Assembly: GCA_905205855.1 (NCBI GenBank)
Contig: CAJLFL010000020.1
Location: 1 to 16,429 of the forward strand
Direction of reading: 5' to 3'
Source of the DNA: an uncultured Eubacteriales bacterium
Lineage (GTDB): Bacteria; Bacillota; Clostridia; Monoglobales; Monoglobaceae
Length of the DNA: 16,429 nucleotides
The position numbers were made by a program, and so were the translations under genes. A model generated the notes under the pieces. The model was not told the DNA's origin. It searched no databases and worked only from the letters and a program-made list of their open reading frames with translations. Numbering within the stretch: position 1 is the stretch's first letter; every line of letters begins with the position of its first letter. Positions 6,754 through 13,990 of this stretch are shown here, in pieces.

Positions 6754-7445
6754 TGAGTATAGATAACAATATAAAAACAGTACAGCAAAGGATAAATGCG
6801 GCAGCAAAAGAGGCAGGCAGAAATCCTGAGGAGATAAAGCTTATTGCCGTAAGCAAAACAAAGCCTGTATCGGATGTGCTTGAAGCCTTTGATGCCGGAA
6901 TGTGCGACTTCGGTGAAAACCGTCCGCAGGAGCTTGCAGAAAAGTATTCGGTACTGTCGCAGGCGAGATGGCATCTTATAGGTCAGCTTCAGCGAAATAA
7001 AGTAAAGTATATAATTGACAAGGCATTTCTGATACATTCTGTTGACAGTATTCGGCTTGCTGAGGAAATTGAAAAGCGTGCCGGTGCTGTTGATAAGATT
7101 CAAAATATTTTGATTCAGGTTAATATTTCCGGTGAAGAATCAAAATCCGGAATAAAACCGGCTGAAACTGAAGAACTTTGCAGACAGATAAGCTTGATGA
7201 AGCATATTCATATTTGCGGTCTTATGACGATTTCCGTAAATGGTATCGGATATGACGGTAATCTGAAAATCTTTTCAGAACTGAAACGGCTTTCCCAAGA
7301 TATTGATAAGCTTAAAATTCATGGAGTTTCGATGAAAGAGCTTTCGATGGGCATGACGCATGATTATGAGGCTGCTGTTGCTGCAGGTGCGACAATGGTG
7401 CGTGTAGGCTCCGGAATATTCGGCGCAAGAAATTATAATGTATAA
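6753..7445 (+). CDS. yggS: YggS/YlmE-family pyridoxal phosphate homeostasis protein
   Basis: The 230-residue product is a single-domain PLP-binding TIM barrel resembling the N-terminal domain of alanine racemase. Family motifs are clear: AVSKTKP with K35 as the PLP Schiff-base lysine, FGENRPQE (about residues 50-57), WHLIGQLQRNKVK (about 71-83), LIQVNISGEESKSG (about 119-132), and the phosphate-binding end GATMVRVGSGIFGAR. The family has no confirmed enzyme activity; it buffers free PLP and influences amino-acid and keto-acid pools. Its start codon overlaps the stop of the HlyD-like gene by one base, so translation is likely coupled. Neighbour sepF follows, as in the Bacillus ylmE-sepF order. 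Length is normal. Confidence 0.94.
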   Translation: MSIDNNIKTVQQRINAAAKEAGRNPEEIKLIAVSKTKPVSDVLEAFDAGMCDFGENRPQELAEKYSVLSQARWHLIGQLQRNKVKYIIDKAFLIHSVDSIRLAEEIEKRAGAVDKIQNILIQVNISGEESKSGIKPAETEELCRQISLMKHIHICGLMTISVNGIGYDGNLKIFSELKRLSQDIDKLKIHGVSMKELSMGMTHDYEAAVAAGATMVRVGSGIFGARNYNV

Positions 7446-7524
7446 TATTAAAATATAAGTCTGTTAAAATATAGTGCGGACAGACAAAATAAAGCCGCGG
7501 CACGGCGGGGAAACGGAGAATAAA

Positions 7525-7983
7525 ATGAGCAATATTTTATCAAAAGTAAAGAATTTTATGTTTGAATCGGCAGATAACGTTTATGATGACGAGTATTATA
7601 ACGAAGATGAGCAATACAATGTGGATGAATTTGATGACAGTCCTGCGATGGACAGATTTGCATCAAGACGCAGCAGCCGTGTTGTAAAACTTCATGAAAA
7701 CCCCTCTGCGTCAATGCGCGTTGTTGTTATGCAGCCTGAAAGCTTTGAGGAGGCAAGGGATATAACCAACCATCTTAAAGACCGCAAGCCGATTGTTGTG
7801 AATATGGAATCTCTTGAAAAAGAGGTTGCACGCCGTATTGTAGATTTTCTCAGCGGCTCTGTATATGCTTTGGACGGGGATATGCAAAAAATATCTAACG
7901 GAATTTTTCTCATAGCACCGAGCAATGTTGACATAATGGGAGAGGAAGCGCATACCGGCAGAAGTTTCTCCTGGAGCAACTGA
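7525..7983 (+). CDS. sepF: SepF, cell division protein (FtsZ membrane anchor)
   Basis: The 152-residue protein begins with a short amphipathic segment (MSNILSKVKNFMF, residues 1-13), the usual membrane-binding helix. An acidic, disordered linker rich in Asp, Glu, Tyr and Asn follows (about 15-50). The C-terminal SepF core (about 65-145) reads VVVMQPESFEEARDITNHL, KPIVVNMESLEKEVARRIVDFLSG and then GDMQKISNGIFLIAPSNVDI. SepF polymerises into rings, binds the FtsZ tail and supports septum assembly. The ATG at 7525 is supported by GGAG at 7515-7518 and the matching N-terminal helix; an in-frame ORF extends upstream but has no family match. The gene follows yggS by 79 bases and precedes ylmH by 2 bases. 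Confidence 0.95.
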   Translation: MSNILSKVKNFMFESADNVYDDEYYNEDEQYNVDEFDDSPAMDRFASRRSSRVVKLHENPSASMRVVVMQPESFEEARDITNHLKDRKPIVVNMESLEKEVARRIVDFLSGSVYALDGDMQKISNGIFLIAPSNVDIMGEEAHTGRSFSWSN

Positions 7984-7985
7984 TA

Positions 7986-8744
7986 ATGACGCAGGAATCT
8001 TCTGATGATAAGCTTCTGGTTTCCAGGGCGGAGGACGCACTTAAAATAGCGGAAAAGAGATATTCGGTAAAGACGCTTGGTTTTTTAAATCCGCATCAGC
8101 GCGTAGTAATAAGCAGGAATGTTTTGCCCGAAAGCGGAATGTCCGTGATTTTTGACGGCGGCTATGATGAGGCAGAGCGCACCGTGCTCGTATGCTTTCC
8201 GGAATACATTATACCCGAACGCGGAGAGTATATGGCGCTGCTTGAATGTACAGGCAGGGATATAGGCAGACTGTCGCACCGCGATTATCTCGGAAGTCTT
8301 ATGGGGCTTGGAATTGTCAGAGAGAACATAGGCGATATTCTTGTTCTTGATGACAGAACACTTATTGTGGTAAAGCGCAGCAGCGCAGAGTATATTCTGC
8401 TTAATCTGAAAAAAATAGGAAGCTGCGGCGTTAATATACGGGAATGTAGTTTTGATGAAACGCAGATTCCCGACAGACCGACAAAGGAGTTAAGCGGGAC
8501 GGTTTCCGCACTTCGTCTTGACAGTATAATCTCGATGGCGCTCGGAGTTTCCAGAGCAAAATCAGCAGAGCTTATCCGCGGCGGTCTTGTAACGGTGAAT
8601 TGGGAGCCTGCGGAGGAGGTTTCATTAGTTCTTAATGAAAATGATGTGCTTTCGGTCAGAGGTTATGGCAGAATGAAACTTTCAAAAATAGGCGGAACAA
8701 CCAGAAAGGGCAGAATTTCAGTCGTTGTTTCGCGGTATATTTAA
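7986..8744 (+). CDS. ylmH: YlmH-family S4-domain RNA-binding protein
   Basis: This 252-residue protein has an N-terminal domain of the YlmH type (about residues 1-165, containing NPHQRVVISRN and the FDGGYDEAER stretch). A C-terminal S4 RNA-binding domain (about 175-245) contains LRLDSIISMALGVSRAKSAE, then LIRGGLVTVNW and LNENDVLSVRGYGR. In Bacillus, the S4 protein YlmH has been linked to ribosome-associated quality control, acting on the large ribosomal subunit with peptidyl-tRNA; the genomic link to division genes is conserved but unexplained. Start ATG 7986 lies 2 bases after the sepF stop, so translation is probably coupled. A terminator follows at 8754-8777. Length agrees with the family (about 255 residues). 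Confidence 0.9.
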   Translation: MTQESSDDKLLVSRAEDALKIAEKRYSVKTLGFLNPHQRVVISRNVLPESGMSVIFDGGYDEAERTVLVCFPEYIIPERGEYMALLECTGRDIGRLSHRDYLGSLMGLGIVRENIGDILVLDDRTLIVVKRSSAEYILLNLKKIGSCGVNIRECSFDETQIPDRPTKELSGTVSALRLDSIISMALGVSRAKSAELIRGGLVTVNWEPAEEVSLVLNENDVLSVRGYGRMKLSKIGGTTRKGRISVVVSRYI

Positions 8745-8753
8745 AAATTTTTT

Positions 8754-8777
8754 AAGGGACACAGGGGTGTCCTTTTT
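8754..8777 (+). terminator. Intrinsic terminator between ylmH and lspA
   Basis: AAGGGACAC (8754-8762) pairs with GTGTCCTTT (8767-8775) around an AGGG loop (one G-T pair), and the T run extends to 8777. The stem ends only 28 bases before the lspA start, and I see no convincing promoter after it. It may therefore act as a partial terminator that lowers downstream expression. Confidence 0.75.
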
Positions 8778-8804
8778 GTTACAGTATAAGGAAAGGAACA
8801 AAAA

Positions 8805-9338
8805 ATGGGTTATATAGTTTTATCAATAGCGGTACTGAGCCTGGATATACTGACCAAGCTTGTTGTAGAGCTTAACTTCGGTAAGGGTGATACACTGCCG
8901 CTGATCAGAGATATATTTCATCTTACATATGTGGAAAATCAGGGAATAGCCTTTGGAATGTTCAGCGGAGGCAGATGGATATTTATTATAGTTTCAGTAT
9001 TGGTGTTAGGATTTATAGCATACATTTACAGCAAAACGGTACACCGCAGTAAATTTCTTAAAATAGGTACTGCATTGGTATACGGCGGTGCAATAGGAAA
9101 TATGCTTGAGCGTCTGGCTAAAGGATATGTTGTTGATTTTTTTGATTTCAGGCTGATAGGTTTTCCTGTATTTAACGTCGCTGATATAGCAATATGCGTC
9201 GGCGCGGTAATGCTGCTGATACACTTTTTGTTCTGTGAACATTCCGGCGCGAACGAAAAAATGCATACCGGGGAGGGAACCGATAATGCAAAAGATAACG
9301 CTGACAGCTCAGACGGAGATGCCGCAGACAAGAATTGA
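8805..9338 (+). CDS. lspA: LspA, lipoprotein signal peptidase (signal peptidase II)
   Basis: The 177-residue product has four hydrophobic segments (about 3-20, 58-77, 88-103 and 126-143) and the LspA motifs. NQGIAFGMF (45-53) corresponds to the NxGxAF motif. GGAIGNMLERLAKGYVVDFFDF (94-115) carries one catalytic aspartate, D111. FNVAD (123-127) carries the second, D127. The enzyme cleaves lipoprotein signal peptides before the lipid-modified cysteine, in the plane of the cytoplasmic membrane. The usually conserved Asp of the GNxxDR motif is Glu here (E102), while the catalytic pair is intact. A hydrophilic acidic tail (about 147-177) extends beyond the family core and overlaps the rluD start region. 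AAAGGA lies just upstream of ATG 8805. Confidence 0.93.
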   Translation: MGYIVLSIAVLSLDILTKLVVELNFGKGDTLPLIRDIFHLTYVENQGIAFGMFSGGRWIFIIVSVLVLGFIAYIYSKTVHRSKFLKIGTALVYGGAIGNMLERLAKGYVVDFFDFRLIGFPVFNVADIAICVGAVMLLIHFLFCEHSGANEKMHTGEGTDNAKDNADSSDGDAADKN

Positions 9339-10203
9339 CGTTTTTTTGAATGAACAGATAGAAGACATTACACGGTCAAGAATTAAACAGCTTATAGAAG
9401 ACGGCTGCGTTTTGCTTAATGGAAAGAAAACTAAATCCGGCGCAAAGGTAAAGCCGGGTGACATAATAGAAGTTGACATTCCTGAACTTAAAGAACCGGA
9501 AATTGTACCGGAAAATATCCCTCTTGATATAGTGTACGAGGATGACGATATGCTTGTTGTAAACAAGCCACAGGGAATGGTGGTTCATCCGGCAGCAGGA
9601 AATTATACGGGAACGCTGGTAAATGCGCTGATGTATTATTGTCCGGATTCGCTTTCCGGAATAAACGGAGAGAAAAGACCGGGAATCCTTCACCGCATTG
9701 ACAAGGATACAAGCGGATTGCTGCTTGTGGCAAAAAATGATATGGCGCACAATAAGTTGGCCGGACAGATAAAAGAGCACAGCCTTACACGGGCATATAA
9801 AGCGTTGGTCCACGGAGGGTTTAACGCTGACAGCGGCAGAATAGATTTGCCGATAGGCCGCCATCCGTCCGACAGAAAGAAAATGGCAGTAACGTATAAT
9901 CATTCGCGTGAGGCAGTGACAAATTACCGTGTATTGGAGCGTTTTGGAGCATATACATTGATTGAATGTGTTCTTGAAACGGGCAGAACGCATCAGATAC
10001 GGGTTCATATGTCGCATATGGGACATCCTATTGTGTGCGATCCTGTATACGGATTAAAAAAAGAACAGTTTTCAGCAGGCGGACAGCTTTTGCATGCGTA
10101 TAAGGTTGGTTTTATACATCCGCGCAGCGGCAAATATATGGAATTTACAAGTGAACTTCCGGAATATTATGAAAAAATTTTAAAAAAATTGAGAAATTTG
10201 TAG
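9286..10203 (+). CDS. rluD: RluD/YlyB-family 23S rRNA pseudouridine synthase
   Basis: The 305-residue enzyme has an N-terminal S4 domain (about residues 14-60, RIDVFLNEQIEDITRSRIKQ and the VKPGD segment). The RluA-family catalytic domain follows, containing the motif HRIDKDTSGLLLVAKN with the nucleophilic aspartate D139. Downstream blocks include AYKALVHG, PIGRHPSDRKKM, ECVLETGRTHQIRVHMSHMGHPI and the C-terminal LLHAYKVGF. It isomerises uridines in large-subunit rRNA, probably of helix 69 in the RluD group, though RluA subfamilies are hard to separate by eye. ATG 9286 follows GGGAGGG (9271-9277) by 8 bases, so the gene overlaps the lspA coding region by 53 bases in another frame. Its stop overlaps the candidate pyr promoter. 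Confidence 0.9.
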   Translation: MQKITLTAQTEMPQTRIDVFLNEQIEDITRSRIKQLIEDGCVLLNGKKTKSGAKVKPGDIIEVDIPELKEPEIVPENIPLDIVYEDDDMLVVNKPQGMVVHPAAGNYTGTLVNALMYYCPDSLSGINGEKRPGILHRIDKDTSGLLLVAKNDMAHNKLAGQIKEHSLTRAYKALVHGGFNADSGRIDLPIGRHPSDRKKMAVTYNHSREAVTNYRVLERFGAYTLIECVLETGRTHQIRVHMSHMGHPIVCDPVYGLKKEQFSAGGQLLHAYKVGFIHPRSGKYMEFTSELPEYYEKILKKLRNL

Positions 10204-10229
10204 ACAAAGGAAAAACGCTGTTGTATAAT
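10201..10229 (+). promoter_or_regulatory. Candidate SigmaA promoter before pyrR
   Basis: TAGACA (10201-10206, overlapping the rluD stop codon) and TATAAT (10224-10229) have the ideal 17-base spacing. Initiation is expected near 10236, inside the left arm of the following hairpin, which makes the arrangement unusual. Confidence 0.5.
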
Positions 10230-10230
10230 A

Positions 10231-10262
10231 AAAGCGCAGGCAAATTGCCGTGTGCTTTTTTT
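10231..10262 (+). terminator. Intrinsic terminator or attenuator between rluD and pyrR
   Basis: AAAGCGCAGGCAA (10231-10243) pairs with TTGCC (10245-10249) and TGTGC followed by TTT (10251-10258). There is one bulged G at 10250, one G-T pair, and a run of seven T (10256-10262). It would stop transcripts arriving from lspA-rluD, and read-through into pyrR could be regulated here. No standard PyrR-binding loop is visible upstream or downstream of it. Confidence 0.75.
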
Positions 10263-10308
10263 CATGCCCGGATTTGCATAATATCAGGACGTTGAATGAG
10301 GTGATTTT

Positions 10309-10848
10309 ATGACAGAAATCAAAAGGATTTTGGATTCGGAGGAAATCGACAGACATTTGACGCGTATTGCTGAGGAGATTGCACAGCATAATATTACTGC
10401 GCGCAAAATCGCACTTATAGGGATAATGCGGCGCGGGTTTCCTCTTGCCCAAAGACTGGCACGGAGACTTGAGGCGCTTGTCGGTGCCGAGCTTCTTATA
10501 GGAAGTCTGGATATTACGCTGTATGGGGCAGATCACAGCCTTATAGACAGATTTCCGATTCTTAACGGTACGGATATACCGTTTTCAATTCAGGGCTTGC
10601 CTGTAATTCTGGTTGATGACATATTGTATACGGGCAAAACGATTCACAAAGCAATGAATGCTTTGCTGGATATGGGAGAGCCGGACGATATTCAGCTTGC
10701 TGCGTTTATCGACAGAGGAAGAAGAAGCTTTCCTATATGTGCCGATTATACAGGCACAAAGGTAACAAGCTCCGGTCTTGAGCGCGTAGCACTCCATCTT
10801 ACAGAGATTGACGGAACAGACGAAGTGATAATAGAAAAGAGGGGGTAA
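10309..10848 (+). CDS. pyrR: PyrR, pyrimidine operon regulator / uracil phosphoribosyltransferase family
   Basis: The 179-residue product matches PyrR along its length: MTEIKRILDSEEIDRHLTRI at the start, GIMRRGFPLAQRLARRL (about residues 44-60), and the PRPP-binding loop VILVDDILYTGKT (99-111). The later segment AAFIDRGRRSFPICADYTG (about 131-149) is typical of PyrR. In Bacillus, UMP-bound PyrR binds a conserved loop in pyr leader RNA and favours termination; it also has weak UPRTase activity. It is the first gene of the pyr operon here, 8 bases before pyrB. GAGGTG (10298-10303) precedes ATG 10309 by 5 bases. The RNA target is not obvious nearby. Confidence 0.95.
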   Translation: MTEIKRILDSEEIDRHLTRIAEEIAQHNITARKIALIGIMRRGFPLAQRLARRLEALVGAELLIGSLDITLYGADHSLIDRFPILNGTDIPFSIQGLPVILVDDILYTGKTIHKAMNALLDMGEPDDIQLAAFIDRGRRSFPICADYTGTKVTSSGLERVALHLTEIDGTDEVIIEKRG

Positions 10849-10856
10849 TAAAGCAA

Positions 10857-11774
10857 ATGAGAAATCTAATCGGACTTAAAGAAACTTCTGCCGTTGAAAT
10901 TGACGAAATTCTGCAGGAGGCATTCAGATTAAAAAAAGAAGTGCTGCTTGGAGATAAGAAAGCGTCATATCTCAGCGGCAAGAGTATAATTACTTTGTTC
11001 TATGAAAACAGCACCAGAACAAGGCTGTCATTTGAACTTGCGTCAAAATATCTCGGCGCGACAGCTGCAAATATTACAGCATCCGGCAGCAGTGTTCAAA
11101 AGGGTGAATCACTGGCTGATACAATAAAGACAATAAATGCTATGGCGGCGGATGTTATTATTATGCGTCACCCGTCATCGGGCGCTCCGTATTTCGCACA
11201 GAAATATGCGGATGCGGCTATTGTCAATGCAGGTGACGGAATGAATGAACATCCGACACAGGCGCTTTTGGATATGATGACTATTCTTGAAACAAAAGGA
11301 AATATAAAGGGATTGCGCGTGGCGATTGTTGGGGATGTAAATCACAGCAGAGTGGCGCGCAGTAATATATACGGACTTAAAAAACTCGGCGCAGATGTCG
11401 TTATGGGCGGGCCGTCTACTCTTATGCCGGCGGACATGGAGGATTTCGGCGTTTCCGTTTATAACAGTGTGGACAAGGCTGTTGAGGGCGCTGATGTTAT
11501 TATGGCGCTGCGTATTCAGCTTGAAAGACAAAAAAAGGGATTATTCCCTACAATAAGGGAATACCATAAATATTTCGGTATTGATACAAGGCGTCTCGGA
11601 CTTGCTGCCCCTGACGCTATTGTAATGCATCCGGGTCCTGTAAACCGCGGTGTTGAGCTGTCGGCTGAGGTTGCGGACGGAAATCGTTCGGTAATATGCA
11701 ATCAGGTTACTAACGGTGTTTGCATCAGAATGGCGGTATTAAAGCTGCTGACAGAGAAACGGGAGGTGCTTTAA
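10857..11774 (+). CDS. pyrB: PyrB, aspartate carbamoyltransferase catalytic chain
   Basis: The 305-residue enzyme carries the complete motif set: carbamoyl-phosphate site STRTR (52-56), MRHP (about 102-105), HPTQALLD (132-139), GDVNHSRVARSN (about 159-170), LRIQLERQ, and HPGPVNRGVE (258-267). It joins carbamoyl phosphate and aspartate, the committed step of UMP synthesis. No pyrI regulatory chain follows, as is usual for the B. subtilis-type catalytic trimer that works without a regulatory subunit. AGGGGG upstream of ATG 10857 serves as ribosome binding site. The stop codon lies one base before the pyrC start. Confidence 0.97.
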   Translation: MRNLIGLKETSAVEIDEILQEAFRLKKEVLLGDKKASYLSGKSIITLFYENSTRTRLSFELASKYLGATAANITASGSSVQKGESLADTIKTINAMAADVIIMRHPSSGAPYFAQKYADAAIVNAGDGMNEHPTQALLDMMTILETKGNIKGLRVAIVGDVNHSRVARSNIYGLKKLGADVVMGGPSTLMPADMEDFGVSVYNSVDKAVEGADVIMALRIQLERQKKGLFPTIREYHKYFGIDTRRLGLAAPDAIVMHPGPVNRGVELSAEVADGNRSVICNQVTNGVCIRMAVLKLLTEKREVL

Positions 11775-11775
11775 A

Positions 11776-13050
11776 ATGCTTTTGATAAAAAATGGATTGG
11801 TCGTTGATCCCAAAAACAATATAAACGAAGTTACGGATATTCTGGTTTCTGACGGCATAATTAAAGAAATCGCAAAAAATATAAGCTGTCCGGATGCAGA
11901 TATAATAGATGCGGCCGGACTGACGGTTGCTCCGGGACTTGTGGATTTACATGTTCATTTCCGTGATCCCGGTCTTGAATATAAAGAGGATATTGAATCG
12001 GGTAGCCGTGCGGCGGCGCACGGAGGAGTAACAACGGTTGTTTGTATGCCGAATACTGTTCCGCCGGTTGATAACAAGGCTTTGGTAGAATATATAAAAA
12101 AGCGCGGCAATGATGTCGGACTTGTAAATGTATTGACTGCCGGATGTATCACAAAAGGACAGGAGGGAAAAGAGCTGTCTGAAATCGGTGAACTGAAGGC
12201 TGCCGGTGCGGTAGCGATAACAGATGACGGAAAGCCCGTAAAATCCTCCGGACTTATGCACAGAGCGCTTGAGTATGCCAATATGTTTGATATGCTTGTC
12301 ATGTCGCACAGCGAGGATCTTGATTTGGTAGACGGCGGCAGTATGAACGAGGGGTATATGTCAGCCTATCTCGGCTTGAAGGGAATCCCAAAAACCGCAG
12401 AAAGCACCGCGGTAAGCCGTGATGTCCTGATTGCAGAGGAAACCGGAAGCAGATTGCATATCTGCCATGTAAGTACGAAAAATTCAATAGAGGCAATTCG
12501 AGCCGCAAAAAAACGCGGTGCAAGAATTACAGCAGAAACAGCTCCGCATTATTTTACATTGACAGACAGGGCGTGTGACGGATACAATACAAATGCAAAA
12601 ATGAATCCGCCTCTGAGAGATGAAGAAGATGTTGAAGCGGTGATAGAGGCTCTGATTGACGGAACGATAGATTCTATAGCAACAGACCATGCTCCGCATC
12701 ATATAGATGAAAAGGAAGTCGAGTTTGAAAAGGCAAGCAACGGTATAATAGGTCTTGAAACTTCTTTGGCTTTGGGTGTTACCTATCTTGTCAAAACGGG
12801 ACGTCTGAGTATGACCGAGCTGATAAAAAAAATGAGTACTGTTCCGGCAGAAATAATCGGCTGCGGCAGAGGAAGTCTGGGCAAGGGATGCCCGGCAGAT
12901 ATAGTGATATTTGACCCCAACAAGGAATTTACACTTGACGCATCAAAGCTTGCGTCAAAAAGCAAAAATACACCATATGACGGATATAAGCTTTTCGGTG
13001 AGGTTGAGATGACAATAACCGGCGGTAAGGTTGTGTATTCGCATCAGTAA
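11776..13050 (+). CDS. pyrC: PyrC, dihydroorotase (class I)
   Basis: The 424-residue amidohydrolase has the metal-binding signature DLHVHFRDPG with H59 and H61. Further probable metal or substrate residues are H178 (MSHSED), H231 (HICHVST) and D304 in the ATDHAPH motif. GGVTTVVCMPNT and ETAPHYFTLTD are typical of the class I (about 420-430-residue) type. It cyclises carbamoyl-aspartate to dihydroorotate. GGGAGGTG (11761-11768), inside the end of pyrB, precedes ATG 11776, and the one-base gap suggests translational coupling. Its length and motifs are normal, so it is an active enzyme and not the inactive pyrX-like paralogue. Confidence 0.97.
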   Translation: MLLIKNGLVVDPKNNINEVTDILVSDGIIKEIAKNISCPDADIIDAAGLTVAPGLVDLHVHFRDPGLEYKEDIESGSRAAAHGGVTTVVCMPNTVPPVDNKALVEYIKKRGNDVGLVNVLTAGCITKGQEGKELSEIGELKAAGAVAITDDGKPVKSSGLMHRALEYANMFDMLVMSHSEDLDLVDGGSMNEGYMSAYLGLKGIPKTAESTAVSRDVLIAEETGSRLHICHVSTKNSIEAIRAAKKRGARITAETAPHYFTLTDRACDGYNTNAKMNPPLRDEEDVEAVIEALIDGTIDSIATDHAPHHIDEKEVEFEKASNGIIGLETSLALGVTYLVKTGRLSMTELIKKMSTVPAEIIGCGRGSLGKGCPADIVIFDPNKEFTLDASKLASKSKNTPYDGYKLFGEVEMTITGGKVVYSHQ

Positions 13051-13068
13051 AACAGGAGGAATAACAGC

Positions 13069-13971
13069 TTGATAGATATACTGATAGAAAAAATAAAAGA
13101 GAAGAACAATCCGACGGTAGCAGGTCTTGACCCAAAACTTGACTATGTGCCGGAGGATATAAAAAAGGCTGCGTTTAAGGAATACGGTGAAACCTTTGCG
13201 GGCGCGGCAAATGCGATATATGAATTTAACAAAATTCTGATAGATGCTTTGTGTGATATTGTTCCTGCGGTAAAGCCGCAGTCGGCTTATTATGAAATGT
13301 ATGGGGTTGAAGGTGTAAAATGCCTGAAGAAAACTATAGATTATGCAAAGAAAAACGGAATGTATGTTATTCTTGATGCAAAGCGCGGAGATATAGGCGC
13401 AACCTCCGAGGCGTATGCAAATGCATATATCGGTACAACACAGCTTAGAGGAAGCGAAGAAGCGGCGTTTGATGCAGACTGTCTTACCGTAAACCCTTAT
13501 CTTGGCACAGACGGAATAAAGCCTTTTGCGGATTTATGCGAGAGCAACGGAAAAGGGATTTTTGTTCTGGTAAAAACATCAAACAAATCTTCAGGTGAGC
13601 TTCAGGATTTAAAATGCGGAAGCGTATATATATATGAGCATATGGCAGAGCTTGTAAAGATGTGGGGAAGCGGTTCTATAGGAACAAACGGCTACAGCAG
13701 CGTCGGGGCTGTTGTAGGTGCAACCTATCCGGAACAGGCTGAGGCTCTGCGCAGCCGTATGCCGCATACATATTTTCTAGTTCCGGGTTACGGCGCGCAA
13801 GGCGGCAAAGCGGAGGATGTTGCCAAAAGCTTTAACCGTGACGGACTTGGCGCGATTGTTAATGCATCGCGCTCAATAATGTGTGCTTATATGAAAAACG
13901 GAGGAACTCTCGGCGATGCGGCACGTGCCGAAGCAATACGTATGCGTGATGATATACTCAGGATTTTATAA
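13069..13971 (+). CDS. pyrF: PyrF, orotidine 5'-phosphate decarboxylase (long, type 2 form)
   Basis: The 300-residue product contains the active-site motif DAKRGDIGATSEAYA (103-117), with the catalytic Lys and Asp pairs, and an N-terminal TVAGLDPKLDYVPEDI (about residues 17-32). The distal segments VVGATYPEQAEALR and FLVPGYGAQGGKAED form the phosphate-binding end. Its size and sequence fit the long type 2 OMP decarboxylases rather than the short type 1 (about 235 residues) found in Bacillus. It performs the last step to UMP. The start is TTG at 13069: AGGAGG (13054-13059) lies 9 bases upstream and no suitable ATG is present near the site. The gene is placed between pyrC and pyrK. Confidence 0.95.
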   Translation: MIDILIEKIKEKNNPTVAGLDPKLDYVPEDIKKAAFKEYGETFAGAANAIYEFNKILIDALCDIVPAVKPQSAYYEMYGVEGVKCLKKTIDYAKKNGMYVILDAKRGDIGATSEAYANAYIGTTQLRGSEEAAFDADCLTVNPYLGTDGIKPFADLCESNGKGIFVLVKTSNKSSGELQDLKCGSVYIYEHMAELVKMWGSGSIGTNGYSSVGAVVGATYPEQAEALRSRMPHTYFLVPGYGAQGGKAEDVAKSFNRDGLGAIVNASRSIMCAYMKNGGTLGDAARAEAIRMRDDILRIL

Positions 13972-13990
13972 ACTTTAAGGAGGTATAAAA

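Noticed and set aside
8778..8804. TATAAG before lspA as a -10 element
   Set aside because: No acceptable -35 at 16-18 bases upstream; that position falls in the terminator stem.
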